From Flagellimonas olearia (GTDB taxonomy: Bacteria; Bacteroidota; Bacteroidia; Flavobacteriales; Flavobacteriaceae): a stretch of DNA of 64,000 nucleotides. Below are positions 25,429-35,325 of this stretch, piece after piece. The stretch lies in contig NZ_WELG01000001.1 of the NCBI RefSeq assembly GCF_009184425.1, positions 1,487,870-1,551,869 of the forward strand, written 5' to 3'. Numbering within the stretch: position 1 is the stretch's first letter; every line of letters begins with the position of its first letter. The notes below the pieces were generated by a model. The model was given only the letters and a program-made list of their open reading frames with translations. It searched no databases and was not told the origin of the DNA. The position numbers and the translations under genes are program-made.

Positions 25429-27060
25429 ATGAAAAAGTTTTTATATCTATTAACTCTGGTAGCGGCTTTTAGTTCATGTACCGAAAATTTTGAGGAAACG
25501 AACACAAACCCTTACGAGATATCCAATGAATCGCTAAAACAGGACTTTAACCATGTTGGGGCTTTCTTTCCGTCAATGCTTAACTCTATTTTCGGAAATC
25601 AGATCGATCACAACTTGACCAATGTTTCATATGCACAACATTTGGCGCAACCTTCTGTTTTTACGGGTAACGTCAACAACACTACCTATTACATCCGATG
25701 GAACGGTTATTGGGGACGTGAGTATAGGGATATCATGGCTCCGGCCAAACAGGTTATCGAAATTGCAGAAGAAGACGGATATACAGTGTTCGTAGAATGG
25801 GCCAACTTGATCAGGATTCTGTCCATGTCAAGGGTTACCACATATTATGGTCCAGTAATCTATACGCAATATGGTAATGATGGTCCTGGAGTGTATGATA
25901 GTGAGCCTGAGTTGTACAATGCATTTTTCAGTGATTTGGATCGAATCATTGCTGAGTTCAGTGCCAATATGGACTATACTGGTCTTGCGGCCTTTGACGC
26001 CACGTATGAAGGCAGTGTGTCCCAATGGGCCAAGTTTGCCAATTCATTGCGTTTGCGTTTGGCCATGCGTATCTCCAAAGCAGATCCTGCTTTGGCTAAG
26101 ACCCAAGGAGAAAAGGCTTTGGCCGATCCAGTAGGCTTGATTGAAACGAATGCAGATAACATGAATATTTCCTTGTACGGAAACAAGTTTCACCCTGCCC
26201 AAATTTGTTATGAGTGGAATGATACCCGTATGAGTGCCACCATGGAATCCATTTTAATAGGTTACCAAGATAATAGGATACATAGTTTTTTCCGTCCTAT
26301 CTCCGTTGCTGACCTAGTTGAAGACTATGCAATTTCTGTAGAAGCTGCCACAACTTTACGTGATCAATTAATTGCCGCTCACCCAGATATGCCATATAAA
26401 GGCATTCGAAATGGAGCTGAACTTATAGCCAAGGATGACCATACGCCTTTTTCCAAAATTCATAAGGATTTCAATGAACCATCTAAAGTTACCTCTAGAA
26501 AAGTACTTAGTGCCGATGAGGTATTCTTTATAAAAGCAGAGGCCGCCCTACGTGGTTGGGCTGGTGCAGGTGATGCACAGACCAACTATGAAAATGGGGT
26601 CAAAGCTTCCTTTGAACTTTGGGGTGCAGCAGGTGCAGATGCTTATCTTGATGATGATAGCAGCTTGCCTATTGATTATGATGATCCTGTTTATCCAGAT
26701 CCAATCAACGATTTCACCAACCAAATCACAACTACGGTTGCATGGGATGAAGTTGCTTCGGATGAAGTTAAACTGGAAAAGATCATCACCCAGAAATGGA
26801 TAGCAGCCTATACCAACGAGATGGAGGCTTGGGTAGACTTTAGACGTACAGGATATCCTAAACTGCCACCAGTTTATCAGAACAGCAGTAATGCTGACTG
26901 GGGTGTTGTTCCTTCTGGCGAGTTTATCAAAAGGATGCCTTTTGTTAACGACGAACGTGAAAACAATCCCGCAGGTGTTGCGGACGCAACCTCCAAACTT
27001 GGAGGTCCGGATGAACTCAATACCCGCCTATGGTGGGATACCGGAGGTCCCAACTTCTAA
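25429..27060 (+). CDS. SusD/RagB-family substrate-binding lipoprotein (SusD-like_2 type)
   Basis: 543 residues with a lipobox (AAFSSCTEN, Cys16). Helical TPR-like segments of SusD proteins are visible: ANLIRILSMSRVTTYYGPVIY, YNAFFSDLDRIIAEFSANM, AKFANSLRLRLAMRISKADP, DEVFFIKAEAALRGW, and the C-terminal KIITQKWIAAYTNEMEAWVDFRRTGYPKL signature. It caps the SusC at the cell surface and captures ligand. A terminator follows, marking the end of the core sigma-FecR-SusCD unit. Confidence 0.97.
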   Translation: MKKFLYLLTLVAAFSSCTENFEETNTNPYEISNESLKQDFNHVGAFFPSMLNSIFGNQIDHNLTNVSYAQHLAQPSVFTGNVNNTTYYIRWNGYWGREYRDIMAPAKQVIEIAEEDGYTVFVEWANLIRILSMSRVTTYYGPVIYTQYGNDGPGVYDSEPELYNAFFSDLDRIIAEFSANMDYTGLAAFDATYEGSVSQWAKFANSLRLRLAMRISKADPALAKTQGEKALADPVGLIETNADNMNISLYGNKFHPAQICYEWNDTRMSATMESILIGYQDNRIHSFFRPISVADLVEDYAISVEAATTLRDQLIAAHPDMPYKGIRNGAELIAKDDHTPFSKIHKDFNEPSKVTSRKVLSADEVFFIKAEAALRGWAGAGDAQTNYENGVKASFELWGAAGADAYLDDDSSLPIDYDDPVYPDPINDFTNQITTTVAWDEVASDEVKLEKIITQKWIAAYTNEMEAWVDFRRTGYPKLPPVYQNSSNADWGVVPSGEFIKRMPFVNDERENNPAGVADATSKLGGPDELNTRLWWDTGGPNF

Positions 27061-27081
27061 ATAAATGGGAAAACCCAAAAA

Positions 27082-27113
27082 AAACCTGTGGGATTCCCCA
27101 CAGGTTTTTTCTT
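27082..27113 (+). terminator. Intrinsic terminator after susD
   Basis: CCTGTGGG (27085-27092) / CCCACAGG (27097-27104) with a 4-nt loop, A-rich before and T6-C-T5 after. It splits high susCD expression from the downstream enzyme genes, which must rely on read-through or their own promoter. Confidence 0.85.
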
Positions 27114-27151
27114 TTTAATTGCAACCTAATTTCATCTCAATCCCTCGAAAA

Positions 27152-30100
27152 ATGCGCTTTACGTATATCATTGGTGTGATAGGTGCCTTGGCACTTACCT
27201 CATGCCTAAAGGATAACCCTGCCCAATTGTTTTCTAAAATGTCTTCTGCCGATACAGGTATCAAGTTTAAAAACCTGGTCATGGAAACCGATGATCTCAA
27301 TATCCTCACCTATGGCTATATCTATAATGGTGGTGGTGTGGCAGTAGGCGACATTAATAATGACGGATTGATGGATCTCTACTTCACCGGAAGTATGGTG
27401 GGTAGTAGATTATATGTGAACAAAGGCAACTTTGAATTCGAGGAAATCGCTGAAAAAGCAGGCGTTTTTGCAGAAGGACTTTGGAATACCGGTACATCCA
27501 TGGCCGATGTGAACGGTGACGGATTAGTGGACATTTATGTTTGCCGCTCCGCAGCAAAAGACGCTTCAAAAAGAAAAAACCTATTGTTCATCAACAACGG
27601 AGACCTCACCTTTACCGAAAAAGCCACTGAGTATGGCTTGGACGACATGGGATACTCCACAGAAGCCAATTTCTTTGATTATGACAGAGATGGCGACCTT
27701 GATGTGTTTGTACTCAACCATTCCGTACAACCCTATTCAAGTTTTAGAAATACCTCCAAGGAACAGCGGTCCAAATACATTCCTGAATACGCAGACCGCC
27801 TATACCGGAACGACAACGGAAAATTCACCGACATCAGTTCCGAAGCTGGAATCATTTCCAGCGTGTTGGGATTTGGTTTGAGCGTGTCCATAGGCGACAT
27901 CAACAATGATGATTGGCCAGACATGTACATTTCCAATGACTTTCACGAACACGATTTTTTATATCTCAACAATGGCGACGGTACTTTTACCGAAAGCCTA
28001 AAAAAATATATGGGCCACACCTCCTATTTCTCAATGGGTTCAGATGTGGCCGACATCAACGGGGATGGCAAACTGGACATCGTGACCCTTGATATGTTGC
28101 CCGAAGGAAACTTTAGGCAAAAAATGGTCTCAGGACCGGACAACTATGACAAATACGAGTTTCTGGTGGAATCCGATTTCCACCACCAATATATGCGCAA
28201 TATGCTGCATATAAACAATGGCAACTCTTTCTCCGAAGTAGGACAACTTTCCGGAATCCATGCCACAGATTGGAGCTGGGCTCCCCTACTCACCGACTTT
28301 GACAATGATGGCCTTACCGACCTTTTTGTCACCAATGGTCTTAAACGGGATTATACCAATATGGACTTTATGAACTTTGCCGTGCAAAAACGTCTGGAAG
28401 AAATGGATTCCGGCGTGGATATGGCCATAAAGGACCTACTACAAGAAATACCATCCTCCATTGAGGAAAATTATGCCTACAAGAACCTTGGGCATCTCCA
28501 ATTTGAAAAAGAGACCACAGCCTGGGGCCTGGGAGGAAAATCACTCTCCAGTGGGGCCGCCTATGTTGACTTGGACAATGATGGGGATTATGATCTTGTG
28601 GTAAACAATATGGATGAAGAGGCCTTTATCTACCGTAACAACACGGAAAAAGTCACACAGAACAACCATCTCAAGGTACAATTAAAAGGAAAAGGCAAAA
28701 ACACCTTGGCCATTGGCTCCAAGGTAATCCTTAAAGCAGACACCTTAAATCTGCAACATGAGCTGTATACCTCAAGAGGGTTCCAATCCTCTGTGGACCC
28801 ATCCATAATTTTTGGACTTGGAACCATAGATACCATTGCTGAGCTTAAGGTTATCTGGCCCGATGGTAGCATCACCCAAAAAAATAACCTTGCCGTAAAC
28901 CAAACGCTGCATTTAGATCAAACTGAGGCAACGGTACAAGAAAATACCGTTGAAGAGATAGCAACCCTATTTACCGAAATTACACAGGATAGCCTGGTTG
29001 CCTTCAACCACAAGGAAAATAAATACATTGATTTTGAAAGGGAGGTGCTCCTCCCCCACATGCTCTCCACCCAAGGCCCTAAATTGGCCGTTCAGGACGT
29101 CAATGGCGACGGTTTGGAGGACATTTACATTGGTGGCGCAAAAGACCAGGCCGGTGCATTGTTCATTCAGACACCCAACGGCAGCTACCTTTCCAAAAAT
29201 GAAGCAGTTTTTGAAGGTGACAGCAAGTTTGAGGACATTGGGGCCGTTTTCTTCGATGCCAATGGTGATTCGCTACCCGATCTCTATGTGGTAAGCGGCG
29301 GAAATGAATACGATACCCTCCCTGGCAATTATACAGATAGACTTTACATCAATCTAGGCAATGGCCGATTTGAAAACCAGAGCACACTTCTTCCCAAATT
29401 GAGCTTTAGTGGATCATGTGCCGTTGTGGGCGATGTGGATGGAGATGGGGACCAAGACCTCTTTATTGGTGGTCGCTTGGAACCCGGACGATACCCACTG
29501 GCTCCCAAAAGTCAGATTCTTTTGAACGATGGAAAAGGAAACTTCTCCGATGGCACCGATGCCATTCTTGGGGAAAATTCCAATTTGGGAATGATCAACG
29601 ATGCTGTGTTCACGGATTTCAATGCTGACGGAAGTTTGGACCTTATTGCAGTTGGGGAGTTCACCCCGGTAATCTTCCTAGCCAACAAAAATGGAAAACT
29701 TGTACCGGAAACCCCTGAAGGGCTGCAAAACTCTGATGGCTGGTGGAACAGCATCACTCCCATTGACATCGACAATGATGGCGATATGGACTATGCACTG
29801 GGCAATTTTGGTCAAAATTCCCAATTGAAAGCCAGTGATACGGAGCCTGTTACCCTTTATGCGGATGATTTTGACGACAACGGCTCTTTGGACCCCATTC
29901 TTTGCTGTTATCTGGGTGGAAAGAACCATCCTGTTTATTCCAAGGACGATATTGGCTCCCAATTGGCCTACCTTAAGAGCAAATATGTCAATTTTGCTGA
30001 CTATGCCTCCCAGACCGTTTCTGAGGTTTTGGGCGAGGACAACTTGGCCCGGGCACAAAAATTTGAGGCCCACACCTTTAAAACATCCATTTTAAGGAAC

Positions 30101-30439
30101 AATGGCAATGGCTTCAGCTTTGAACCACTGCCTATTGAAGCACAGTTCGCTCCAATTTATGCCATAGTCCCTTTTGATGTGGAAGGTGATGGTGATACCG
30201 ACCTGATGTTATTTGGTAATTTCTTTGAAACCAGGGTCAAATTCGGCAGGTATGATGCCAACCATGGACTTGTACTCACCAATGACGGAAACGGTCATTT
30301 CACCACAGTGGAACAGTCCAAGACCGGCATGAACATCACCGGACAGGTACGGGATGCCAAACTCCTAAATGGTTCAACGCTGCTTGTGGCCCAAAACAAT
30401 GGCCCGCTATTGCTTTATAAAAACAACTCGACAAACTAA
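27152..30439 (+). CDS. FG-GAP/VCBS-repeat lipoprotein with ASPIC/UnbV domain (CRTAC1 family)
   Basis: 1095 residues from ATG 27152; an in-frame TTG at 27119 lies too early. A lipobox (LALTSCLKD) predicts a surface or outer-membrane lipoprotein. At least ten FG-GAP/VCBS blades with calcium-binding Asp loops are seen, for example GDINNDGLMDLYFTG, ADVNGDGLVDIYV, DYDRDGDLDVFVL, DVNGDGLEDIYIGG and DIDNDGDMDYALG. An ASPIC/UnbV domain lies at about 500-590 (LGTIDTIAELKVIWPDGSI). Such proteins often accompany SusCD pairs in marine Bacteroidota and may bind ligand or scaffold enzymes; no catalytic motif is seen. It ends 2 bp before the next gene. Confidence 0.93.
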   Translation: MRFTYIIGVIGALALTSCLKDNPAQLFSKMSSADTGIKFKNLVMETDDLNILTYGYIYNGGGVAVGDINNDGLMDLYFTGSMVGSRLYVNKGNFEFEEIAEKAGVFAEGLWNTGTSMADVNGDGLVDIYVCRSAAKDASKRKNLLFINNGDLTFTEKATEYGLDDMGYSTEANFFDYDRDGDLDVFVLNHSVQPYSSFRNTSKEQRSKYIPEYADRLYRNDNGKFTDISSEAGIISSVLGFGLSVSIGDINNDDWPDMYISNDFHEHDFLYLNNGDGTFTESLKKYMGHTSYFSMGSDVADINGDGKLDIVTLDMLPEGNFRQKMVSGPDNYDKYEFLVESDFHHQYMRNMLHINNGNSFSEVGQLSGIHATDWSWAPLLTDFDNDGLTDLFVTNGLKRDYTNMDFMNFAVQKRLEEMDSGVDMAIKDLLQEIPSSIEENYAYKNLGHLQFEKETTAWGLGGKSLSSGAAYVDLDNDGDYDLVVNNMDEEAFIYRNNTEKVTQNNHLKVQLKGKGKNTLAIGSKVILKADTLNLQHELYTSRGFQSSVDPSIIFGLGTIDTIAELKVIWPDGSITQKNNLAVNQTLHLDQTEATVQENTVEEIATLFTEITQDSLVAFNHKENKYIDFEREVLLPHMLSTQGPKLAVQDVNGDGLEDIYIGGAKDQAGALFIQTPNGSYLSKNEAVFEGDSKFEDIGAVFFDANGDSLPDLYVVSGGNEYDTLPGNYTDRLYINLGNGRFENQSTLLPKLSFSGSCAVVGDVDGDGDQDLFIGGRLEPGRYPLAPKSQILLNDGKGNFSDGTDAILGENSNLGMINDAVFTDFNADGSLDLIAVGEFTPVIFLANKNGKLVPETPEGLQNSDGWWNSITPIDIDNDGDMDYALGNFGQNSQLKASDTEPVTLYADDFDDNGSLDPILCCYLGGKNHPVYSKDDIGSQLAYLKSKYVNFADYASQTVSEVLGEDNLARAQKFEAHTFKTSILRNNGNGFSFEPLPIEAQFAPIYAIVPFDVEGDGDTDLMLFGNFFETRVKFGRYDANHGLVLTNDGNGHFTTVEQSKTGMNITGQVRDAKLLNGSTLLVAQNNGPLLLYKNNSTN

Positions 30440-30441
30440 AA

Positions 30442-33400
30442 ATGAAACTTTTTCTTTACTCAGGCCTCCTACTCTTTTTTATAAACGGATATTCCCAGGC
30501 TACCATTACCGAGGAAACCATGTCACTGGACACCTATGGGTTTGACACGCCAAACCCGGCCCCAATTCTTACGGAAAACCCAAAGATCTACCCCTATTTC
30601 AAGTATGAGGGCTATTCCCATACATCCACAAAGAAAAACTGGAATGTGGTGAAGTTGGAAAACGAGTATATCGAAGTTTACATATTGCCAGAGATTGGTG
30701 GAAAAGTTTGGGGCGCTGTGGAAAAGAGCACAGGAAACGAGTTTTTGTACAAAAATGAAGTGGTAAAATTCAGGAACATTGCCATGAGAGGACCTTGGAC
30801 CTCGGGTGGTATTGAATTTAATTTTGGTATCATTGGACACCATCCCGCAACGGCCACACCCGTGGATTACATGACCCGAACCAATAGCGATGGCAGTGTA
30901 AGCTGCATAGTGGGCAATCTGGACCTACCCTCCCGTACCTATTGGCAGGTAGAGATCAAACTGGAAGAAGACAAGGCCTATTTTGAAACCAATGCCTCAT
31001 GGTACAATGGAACGCCATTAGATCAGTCCTACTACAATTGGATGACCGGTGCAGCCGTGGCCACAAATGACCTAGAGTTCTTTATTCCCGGAAATGGCTA
31101 TTTGGAACACAACGGTACTTGGGAGAAATGGCCCATTGATGATCAGGGAAGAAACTTGGCCCTCTACAAAAACAACGATTTTGGACCAGCAAAGTCCTAT
31201 CATATTGTAGGGGACTACCAAAACTATTTTGGAGGATACTACCACGACAGAAACGTAGGTTTTGGCCATTTGGCCCCTTATGAGCAAATGCCTGGGCAAA
31301 AACTATGGCTTTGGGCCCTATCGCGTTCAGGAGGTATTTGGGAAGACTTATTGACCGATACCGATGGACAATACATTGAATTTCAGGCCGGGCGTTTGTT
31401 CAACCAGTACTCTCCCGGGACTGAAAACCCCATAACACAGGCCAATTTTGACCCGTATGTCATGGATTCTTGGAGCGAACAATGGTTCCCCATCAAACAA
31501 ATTGGCGGTATGGAAGCCGCTTCAAAATATGGGGTGCTCAACGTGGAACGCAACGGGAATTCGGCCTATTTGGGAATCAATGCGCTTCAAGCATTTGATG
31601 AATCGTTACAGATTTTGGTAAACGGAAAAGAAGTATCCGTTGAAAACCTTCGATTACAACCCATGCAGATTTTTGAAAAGACGATTACCTGCAAGGACAC
31701 CGATATTTTGGAAGTCAATCTTGGGAAAGGGAAGCTATACTACACGTCAAAGAGTAAAACCTTGCTTAAAAGGAGTTTCGAACAAGATGCCGACCTACAA
31801 ATCTCGGAGGTGGAAAAACTATACCATGAAGCTTCGGAAGCCATTAAGTTCAGGGAATATGCCGTAGCCGAAGAACAATTGAAAGCGCTTTTGGCTTTGG
31901 ACCCCTCCCATCCGGGCGGATTGGCCCTCAGTTCCATTTCGGAATACCGAAAAACCAATTATAGCAAGGCCTTGGACTATGCAAACAAGGGCCTACAGCT
32001 GGATATATATGACCCTACGGCCAATTATTTATCGGGAATAGCCTATTGGGCCCAAAATGATGCCCTAAACGCTTTGGAAGCTTTTGGATGGTCCGCAAGA
32101 TCCATACAATACCGTTCTGTTTCGTATGCGCAGATGGCGGAAATCCATTTGCACGAAGGCAATCTGGAAACTGCCAAGGACTATGCCAAAAAAGCCTTGG
32201 ATTACAATCAACATAATCTCAATGCAAGACAAGTTCTCTTGGTTGTACATAGGAAGATGGCCAACACCAACGCCTTCAATCAACAAATCCAAGAAATTTC
32301 CAAAATCAGCCCCATCAACCATTTTGCGGCCTTTGAGCAAATACTTCTATCGCAAAAAGACCCAAGCAACGTGCTGAAGGGTATTCAAAACGAATTCCCC
32401 AATGAGACGTTGTTGGAACTTGCCCTCTCCTACATCAATTTAGGTCAGCAAGAAGCCGCCACCCAAGTGCTGGGCGTAACAACAGATCCTAAGTCCCAAC
32501 TTCTCATGGCGTACTTGGACCGAAACAGTACAACCGGCAAGAGTGCCGAACTTTTGGAGGAACTTTCCAAACAGTCCCCGGATTTTGTATTTCCGTACAG
32601 AAGGGAAACGCTACCCGTTCTGGAATGGGCTGCTTCAGCCAACCCAAATTGGAAGTTCAAATATTATTTGGCGCAAAACTACTTGTCCGTTGGTTTGGAT
32701 GATAAGGCAAAAAATGCCCTTGAGGAGTGTGGTGAAGCACCAGACAATGATACGTTCTACAGATTTAGGGCAAAAGTGTTCCACAATGAGCCTTACGCCG
32801 TTCAGCTAAAGGATTATGAGAAGGCCCTTGAACTCAATGACGGCTATTGGAAAAATTGGGACGATCTTATGCTTTTCCTTTTGAAGCACGACAAAAATGA
32901 AGCTGCGGCCAACTTGGGGAAAAAGGTGGTCCGAAAGTTTCCGAAGAACTACAACGTGGGATTAAGCTATGCGAAGGCCCTAGTAGCCACCAATGTGTAT
33001 CCCAAAGCGATTTCAATCCTCAACAATATCCAGATATTGCCTTTTGAACATGCTTCCGAAAGTAAAAGGGTCTATACCCAGGCACACATTTACCAAGCCA
33101 GAATGTATATGGTCAAGAATCAGTTTTCCAGAGCCATCCCCTTATTGGAGGCGTCAAAAAAATGGCCGGAAAACTTAGGTGTTGGCGCGCCCTACAATCC
33201 TGATGACAGAATGGCGAACTACTTATTGGGGCTTTGCCATTCCAACATGGGAAATACCTCAAAAGCCGATGCTGCTTTTAAAGAAGTGGCCGATTATGAA
33301 ACCGCAAGTACCCCTAGGATGAATGACATCTTTTCTGCATTGGCCATGAAAAAGTTGAACCAACAGGATTCCTTGCAAAAACTTCTGGAAAAAATTAAGA

Positions 33401-33531
33401 CGGGTGCGGACAAAAACCAGAATGCCGCCATCGTTTGGGCCTTGTACAACCAAAACAAGGACCAGGCCAAAAACCTAATGGTTTCAGAAGGTACGGATGA
33501 AAGACTGATAGACATTTTAACGGATTTATAA
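30442..33531 (+). CDS. DUF5107 (galactose-mutarotase-like) plus tetratricopeptide-repeat exported protein
   Basis: 1029 residues with a cleavable signal peptide (...LFFINGYSQ). Residues about 40-390 are DUF5107: VVKLENEYIEVYILPEIGGKVWGAV, GIIGHHPAT, GFGHLAPYEQMPGQKLWLWALS, a fold related to galactose mutarotase. From about 445 onward TPR units follow (EEQLKALLALDPSHPGGLALSS, DYANKGLQLDIYDPTANYLSG, and so on). The family occurs in carbohydrate loci and may bind or epimerise sugars. It lies 2 bp after the FG-GAP gene and 11 bp before the dehydrogenase, so the three are one transcript. Confidence 0.92.
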   Translation: MKLFLYSGLLLFFINGYSQATITEETMSLDTYGFDTPNPAPILTENPKIYPYFKYEGYSHTSTKKNWNVVKLENEYIEVYILPEIGGKVWGAVEKSTGNEFLYKNEVVKFRNIAMRGPWTSGGIEFNFGIIGHHPATATPVDYMTRTNSDGSVSCIVGNLDLPSRTYWQVEIKLEEDKAYFETNASWYNGTPLDQSYYNWMTGAAVATNDLEFFIPGNGYLEHNGTWEKWPIDDQGRNLALYKNNDFGPAKSYHIVGDYQNYFGGYYHDRNVGFGHLAPYEQMPGQKLWLWALSRSGGIWEDLLTDTDGQYIEFQAGRLFNQYSPGTENPITQANFDPYVMDSWSEQWFPIKQIGGMEAASKYGVLNVERNGNSAYLGINALQAFDESLQILVNGKEVSVENLRLQPMQIFEKTITCKDTDILEVNLGKGKLYYTSKSKTLLKRSFEQDADLQISEVEKLYHEASEAIKFREYAVAEEQLKALLALDPSHPGGLALSSISEYRKTNYSKALDYANKGLQLDIYDPTANYLSGIAYWAQNDALNALEAFGWSARSIQYRSVSYAQMAEIHLHEGNLETAKDYAKKALDYNQHNLNARQVLLVVHRKMANTNAFNQQIQEISKISPINHFAAFEQILLSQKDPSNVLKGIQNEFPNETLLELALSYINLGQQEAATQVLGVTTDPKSQLLMAYLDRNSTTGKSAELLEELSKQSPDFVFPYRRETLPVLEWAASANPNWKFKYYLAQNYLSVGLDDKAKNALEECGEAPDNDTFYRFRAKVFHNEPYAVQLKDYEKALELNDGYWKNWDDLMLFLLKHDKNEAAANLGKKVVRKFPKNYNVGLSYAKALVATNVYPKAISILNNIQILPFEHASESKRVYTQAHIYQARMYMVKNQFSRAIPLLEASKKWPENLGVGAPYNPDDRMANYLLGLCHSNMGNTSKADAAFKEVADYETASTPRMNDIFSALAMKKLNQQDSLQKLLEKIKTGADKNQNAAIVWALYNQNKDQAKNLMVSEGTDERLIDILTDL

Positions 33532-33542
33532 TTTAAAAGAGT

Positions 33543-35303
33543 ATGGTTTTCAAGCACAAAATCAGGAGCATTATTCTTTCCTTGGGCGTTGTTTTTTGTT
33601 TGACGCAATGCACGGAACCGGGACGTCATGGAGGACTTTTTCTGCCCGATGGTTTCGCCTCTGTGGTGGTTGTGGACAGTATTCCTGAAAGGGTACGCCA
33701 CATGGATGTGACCGAGGACAATATTCTTTACGCCAAACTCAGAAACTCCAAAGAAGAAGGCGTTGCAGCGGCTTTACAGGATACTGATGGCAATGGCGAA
33801 GCTGACATCATCAAAAAATTTGGAGGAAGTAGTGAGCCCCAACGTTGGAGCTATGCCACTGCCATGCGAATCTATAATGGTTACATCTATTACAGTTCCG
33901 AATTGGTGGTGTATCGACAAAAACTGAGCCCCGGCAGCTTGGTTCCGGAAGGGGAAGTCGAGGTGATTTTGACCGATGACCATGAACATGGCAAGCACGA
34001 GCATATTGCCAAACCTGTGGCCTTTGATGACAAAGGAAATATGTATGTGCCCTTTGGAGCACCCTCAAATGCCTGCCAAGATCCAAAACGTACCCCGGGT
34101 GTTTCTGGAATGGATCCCTGTCCGCAATTGGAAGACCACGGAGGCATCTGGAAGTTCGATGCCAACAAGTTGGGGCAGACCCAAAAAGATGGTGTAGAAT
34201 ATGCAACCGGTATTAGAAGTGTGGTAGCCCTTACTTGGAACCCCGCAGATGGCGAACTCTATGGGGTAATGCACGGAAGGGACGACCTTTTGCGTTTATG
34301 GCCCGATAAATATACCCCATGGGAAAGTGCGCTTTTGCCCTCAGAGGAATTCATGAAAATCACCGAGGGATCGGACTTTGGATGGCCGTACTGCTATTAT
34401 GACCAAATCAAGGGTAAAAAAGTCTTGGCTCCAGAATACGGTGGGGATGGTGAAATTATAGGAAGATGTGACCAGTACGAAGACCCTATCATGGGTTTTC
34501 CAGGGCATTGGGCCCCCAACGATGTGGTTTTTTATCAAGGGGATCAATTTCCCGATCGCTATAAAAATGGGGCTTTCATTGCCTTCCATGGATCCACCAA
34601 TAGGTCTCCTTACCCCCAATCGGGTTATTTTGTGGGATTTGTCCCTTTCGAAAATGGTAAGCCCAGTGGGGATGTAGAAGTATTTGCCGATGGTTTTGCC
34701 GGCGTGGACCCTCTAGTAAGCGTAAGGGATGCGGTATATCGCCCCATGGGAATTGCTTTTGGCCCCGATGGTTCCATGTACATCTCCGACTCTGTAAAAG
34801 GAAAGATTTGGAAAATCATCTTTAATGGCGACCGCAACAATTTTGGGGAAGAGCAATTATTGGCCATGGAAGATCGCAAGAAACTCTCCCATATCAGGAC
34901 ACCCGATGAAATCAAGGACAACCTCATTTCAGGAGGACTGGTGGGAGGCCCAAAGGCATATCAGACCTATTGCAGTGCGTGCCACCAACGAAATGGTAAA
35001 GGAGCGCCGGGTAGATTCCCTCCCCTTACCGGTACCGATTGGGTAACCGGAGACAAGGAAAGACTCATCAGTGTAGTGCTTCGGGGTATGGAAGGCAGCC
35101 TAAAAGTGGGAGATGAAGTATACAATGGCATGATGCCCCAACACAGCTTTTTGAGTGACCAAGAAATTGCCGAGGTACTCACCTACATTAGGTCCAATTT
35201 TGGTAATGACGCCAGTTCTGTAAGTAAAAATGAAGTGACCAAATTAAGGGAACAACTCCAAGAGAGTGGTGAAAATGGTCCAATACAAGTGCAAACAGAT
35301 TAA
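33543..35303 (+). CDS. Sorbosone-dehydrogenase-like beta-propeller lipoprotein with C-terminal cytochrome c
   Basis: 586 residues with a lipobox (VFCLTQCTEP). Residues about 30-430 form a propeller of the PQQ-dependent sorbosone/glucose dehydrogenase type (ATGIRSVVALTWNPADGELYGVMHGRD, PMGIAFGPDGSMYISDSVKGKIWKI). Residues about 465-560 are a cytochrome c domain with heme site CSACH (C477, C480, H481) and a Met ligand in NGMMPQH. Such fusions oxidise a sugar or aldehyde outside the cytoplasm and hand electrons to the respiratory chain. In this locus it would be the oxidative entry step. PQQ use is inferred from the family. Confidence 0.92.
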   Translation: MVFKHKIRSIILSLGVVFCLTQCTEPGRHGGLFLPDGFASVVVVDSIPERVRHMDVTEDNILYAKLRNSKEEGVAAALQDTDGNGEADIIKKFGGSSEPQRWSYATAMRIYNGYIYYSSELVVYRQKLSPGSLVPEGEVEVILTDDHEHGKHEHIAKPVAFDDKGNMYVPFGAPSNACQDPKRTPGVSGMDPCPQLEDHGGIWKFDANKLGQTQKDGVEYATGIRSVVALTWNPADGELYGVMHGRDDLLRLWPDKYTPWESALLPSEEFMKITEGSDFGWPYCYYDQIKGKKVLAPEYGGDGEIIGRCDQYEDPIMGFPGHWAPNDVVFYQGDQFPDRYKNGAFIAFHGSTNRSPYPQSGYFVGFVPFENGKPSGDVEVFADGFAGVDPLVSVRDAVYRPMGIAFGPDGSMYISDSVKGKIWKIIFNGDRNNFGEEQLLAMEDRKKLSHIRTPDEIKDNLISGGLVGGPKAYQTYCSACHQRNGKGAPGRFPPLTGTDWVTGDKERLISVVLRGMEGSLKVGDEVYNGMMPQHSFLSDQEIAEVLTYIRSNFGNDASSVSKNEVTKLREQLQESGENGPIQVQTD

Positions 35304-35325
35304 CATTTATAAATAAAACCAACTT

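Noticed and set aside
28000..28900. Antisense open frames inside the FG-GAP gene
   Set aside because: Their length follows from the repetitive Asp-rich codons of the real gene; no independent signals.
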